A stretch of DNA of 35,672 nucleotides. Origin: Gammaproteobacteria bacterium (GTDB taxonomy: Bacteria; Pseudomonadota; Gammaproteobacteria; Steroidobacterales; Steroidobacteraceae). Below the pieces are notes generated by a model. It was not told the DNA's origin. It worked only from the letters and a program-made list of their open reading frames with translations, and did not search any database. Position numbers and translations under genes: made by a program. This document shows, piece after piece, positions 33,239-35,672 of this stretch (positions within the stretch are counted from its first letter, which is position 1; each line of letters starts with the position of its first letter). Location: positions 1 through 35,672 of the forward strand of contig DAHUXE010000112.1 in NCBI GenBank assembly GCA_027307325.1, given 5' to 3'.

Positions 33239-35672
33239 CGCGTCGGCGGGGCCGCCGCAGCAGCTTATACATCGTAGGCACGAAAACCAGTGTGGCAAAG
33301 GTGGCGAACAGCAGCCCGCCGATAACCGCTCGCGCCAGCGGCGCATTCTGCTCGCCGCCCTCGCCGACGCCAATCGCCATCGGGACCATGCCGAGAATCA
33401 TCGCGCCCGCGGTCATCAGCACCGGGCGCAGCCGGGTGAAGCCGGCGGTCTCCGCCGCCGTGCCCGGGTCATCGCCGCTGTCCATACGCTGGTTGGCGAA
33501 GGTCACCACCAGGATGCTGTTGGCGGTCGTGAGCCCGATCGCCATGAGCGTTCCCATCAGGGCCGGGACGCTCAGGTGCGTGTCCGTCAGGTACAGGCCC
33601 CACATGACGCCGCTCAGCGTGAACGGCACCGCCGTCAGCACGATGAGCGGATCGATCCAGCTCTGGAAATTGATCACCAGGAAGAGATAGACCAGCACCA
33701 CGGCGAGCGCGATGCCGGTGAACAGTCCCGTGTAACTCTCGCGCATCGTCTCCACTTGGCCGCTCAGGAACACATGGGTCGCCTTCTCCGCCGGCGGCTG
33801 ATTGGCGGCGATCACCCGGTCGATGTCCCGGGAGGCTGAGTACAGGTCGCGGCCCTGCACGTTTGCCTGCACGTCGAACACCGGCCGGATGTTCAGCTGC
33901 GACGTCACCAGCGGCACCTTGGCGCGGCCGATCGAGGACATGTTCATGAGCAGCTGCGACCCGCTGCCGTCCTCAGCGCTGCTCACCGGCAGGACCTTCA
34001 GATCCTGCGGCGAGGTGATATCGTAGGTCGGCTGCTGCACCACGAGCGGATAGCTCACGCCGTTGCTCGGATCGACCCAGAAGTTCGGCGAGGTCTGGGC
34101 GCTCGAGTTGGTCGTCACCAGCACGTTGCTGGCCGCCTCCCGCTGCGTCAGCCCCACCTGCGTGGCGAGCGCGCGGTCCACGTCGATCGACAGCGCCGGG
34201 GTATCGGGCACCTGGGCGACGTGCGCGTCAACCACGCCAGGAATGCGCGCGATGAGCCGCGACAGTCGCCCGGCGAGCTCGAAGGTGCCCTGGGTATCGC
34301 GCCCGGTAACCCGGATGTCGATCGGGGCAGGCTGGCCGAAATTGAGCACCTGGTCGACGATGTCCGCCGGCTGGAAGAAGAACTGCAGCGCCGGGAAGCT
34401 CTGCGGCAGCTCGCGGCGCAGCATGGCCATGAGGCGCGCGGTGGGCGAGTGGTGCTCGGTGAGCGAGATCAGGATCTCCCCGTCCATCGGGCCGACGGTG
34501 GCCGAGTCGCTGAGCGCGATGTTGATGCCGCTGTAAGGGAGGCCGATGTTGTCGAGGATCACGCTGATCTGGTCGTTGCCGACCAGGCGGCGGATCTGCG
34601 CTTCGACCTTCGCGAAGTACTGCTGCGTCACCTCGAGCCGCGTGCCCGGCGGCGCGCGCACGTGCAGGCGCATCTGGCCCGCATCGACTTCGGGGAAGAA
34701 GTCCCGCCCGAGCAGCGGGAACAGCGCGAGCGACACCACCATGATGGCGGCGAACGTGAGAACGATGGTGCGCGGCTGCGACAGCGCCCAAGCGAGCGCG
34801 TTGCGATAGCTCTCGCGAAAGGCGTGGAAACCGCGCTCGAAGCCGCGGTGAATCGCGGCCAGCAGCTCGAGCGCCGCGTGCCACCAGTGCCCCCTGGCCC
34901 GTGGCGCCGCGGCGGCCGGCGCCGCCCCGCCCGCGTCGTGGCTCACCGAGTGCATCAGGTAGCGGAACAGCACCGGCACCATCGTGAACGACAGCGCGAG
35001 GCTGGCGAGCAGCGCGACGATGACCGAAACCGACAGCGGCGAGAACAGGTACTTGGCGGTCCCCTGCAGCAGGAACACCGGGACAAACACGATGCAGATG
35101 CACAAGGTCGACAGAAAAGTCGGCGTGCCGACCTCGCCCGCGCCGTGCACGATGGCATCGCGCAGGCTCTCGTGCAGGCCGGCGGCGTGGCGCTCGATGT
35201 TCTCGATGACCACGGTGCCGTTATCGACCAGGATGCCGACGGCGAGCGCAAAGCCGCCGAGCGTCATGGTGTTGAGCGTCTCGCCGCCGGCGCCCATCAC
35301 CAGCACCGCGGAGATGATCGACAGCGGAATCGCCGCGAGGATGATCAGCGTCAGGCGCCAGTTCCCGAGGAACAGCAGGATCATCAGCGCCGTGAGCCCG
35401 GCGGCCATCAGGCCGCCCATGATCACGCTGTCGAGCGCCGCCTTCACGAACAACGACTGGTCGAAGATCGGCTTGATGCGCACGCTCGCGGGCAGTATGT
35501 GGCGGATGTCCGGCAGCACCGCGCGGATGCCGTTGATCACCGCCAGCGTCGACACCCCGCCGGTGTTGCGGATCAGCATGAGCGCGCCAGGCACTCCGTC
35601 CACCGACACCGAGTTGGTCTGCACCTGGAAGCCGTCGTGCACGTGCGCCACGTCGCCCATGAACACTTCGCG
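33207..35672 (-). CDS. RND efflux pump inner-membrane permease, N-terminus cut by window edge
   Basis: The proton-driven AcrB-type transporter of the tripartite system; the last 821 residues are visible and about 220-250 N-terminal residues lie beyond position 35672. Seen in order: porter domain (VHDGFQVQTNSVSVDGVPGA), TM helices 2-6 with GFALAVGILVDNGTVVIENI, the second-half porter and docking regions (FPEVDAGQMRLHVRAPPGTR, VDAHVAQVPDTPALSIDVDR), then TM 8-12 with MGTLMAIGLTTANSILVVTF and GVGEGGEQNAPLARAVIGGL. Where AcrB has Asp407-Asp408 this protein has Asp-Asn, and at the Lys940 position it has Ala. The substrate is unknown. The pump-adaptor-channel order differs from the more common adaptor-pump-channel. 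Confidence 0.95.
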   Translation of the reverse strand, partial: REVFMGDVAHVHDGFQVQTNSVSVDGVPGALMLIRNTGGVSTLAVINGIRAVLPDIRHILPASVRIKPIFDQSLFVKAALDSVIMGGLMAAGLTALMILLFLGNWRLTLIILAAIPLSIISAVLVMGAGGETLNTMTLGGFALAVGILVDNGTVVIENIERHAAGLHESLRDAIVHGAGEVGTPTFLSTLCICIVFVPVFLLQGTAKYLFSPLSVSVIVALLASLALSFTMVPVLFRYLMHSVSHDAGGAAPAAAAPRARGHWWHAALELLAAIHRGFERGFHAFRESYRNALAWALSQPRTIVLTFAAIMVVSLALFPLLGRDFFPEVDAGQMRLHVRAPPGTRLEVTQQYFAKVEAQIRRLVGNDQISVILDNIGLPYSGINIALSDSATVGPMDGEILISLTEHHSPTARLMAMLRRELPQSFPALQFFFQPADIVDQVLNFGQPAPIDIRVTGRDTQGTFELAGRLSRLIARIPGVVDAHVAQVPDTPALSIDVDRALATQVGLTQREAASNVLVTTNSSAQTSPNFWVDPSNGVSYPLVVQQPTYDITSPQDLKVLPVSSAEDGSGSQLLMNMSSIGRAKVPLVTSQLNIRPVFDVQANVQGRDLYSASRDIDRVIAANQPPAEKATHVFLSGQVETMRESYTGLFTGIALAVVLVYLFLVINFQSWIDPLIVLTAVPFTLSGVMWGLYLTDTHLSVPALMGTLMAIGLTTANSILVVTFANQRMDSGDDPGTAAETAGFTRLRPVLMTAGAMILGMVPMAIGVGEGGEQNAPLARAVIGGLLFATFATLVFVPTMYKLLRRPRRRDEEGSHLGTA

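Overview
The window is a high-GC Gram-negative chromosome segment. Its gene order (pyrG-tilS-accA-dnaE-rnhB-lpxB-lpxA-fabZ-lpxD-skp-bamA-rseP-dxr-cdsA-uppS-frr-pyrH-tsf-rpsB, divergent from map-glnD-dapD) is the classic gammaproteobacterial envelope/translation cluster. The lpxA/B/D, bamA and glnD genes fit a gammaproteobacterium. The high GC and the tilS-accA-dnaE linkage suggest the Xanthomonadales/Steroidobacterales/Nevskiales side, but that placement is inference from synteny, not a phylogeny.

Region 1 (1-22271, all minus strand): nineteen housekeeping genes, read right to left from rpsB to pyrG (pyrG is cut by the left edge). They cover translation (rpsB, tsf, frr, tilS), pyrimidine nucleotides (pyrH, pyrG), isoprenoid and undecaprenyl carrier supply (dxr, uppS), phospholipid and fatty acid synthesis (cdsA, fabZ, accA), lipid A (lpxD, lpxA, lpxB), outer-membrane assembly and stress proteolysis (skp, bamA, rseP) and DNA replication (dnaE, rnhB). 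Many junctions are 4-base ATGA/GTGA or TGATG overlaps, so long stretches are probably translationally coupled. A clear intrinsic terminator separates rpsB-tsf from pyrH. tilS carries an apparent frameshift in a GC-repeat tract, rpsB has an unusual ~95-residue C-terminal tail, and tsf contains an A9 tract near its 3' end.

Region 2 (22272-26872, plus strand): a divergent promoter region, then map, glnD and dapD in a tight unit.

Region 3 (26873-30338): accessory DNA. A short ModE-like winged-helix regulator without a molybdate-binding domain faces a porin gene. The intergenic region has a good sigma-70-type promoter whose spacer and -10 are covered by an AT-rich 8-8-8 inverted repeat, a plausible operator. 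Beyond the porin lie a hairpin, about 540 bases with no convincing gene, a 21-bp perfect inverted repeat with a 62-base spacer, an NTF2/SnoaL-like protein gene, and a remnant of a histidine-kinase ATPase domain.

Region 4 (30331-35672, minus strand): an RND efflux operon (inner-membrane pump, periplasmic adaptor, outer-membrane lipoprotein channel). The pump gene is cut by the right edge and has atypical residues where AcrB carries its proton-relay residues. I saw no tRNA, rRNA, CRISPR array, transposase or phage gene. Nothing here is clearly a new multi-gene system; the best leads are the regulator/operator/porin unit and the palindromic element with decayed genes at 29.5-30.3 kb.
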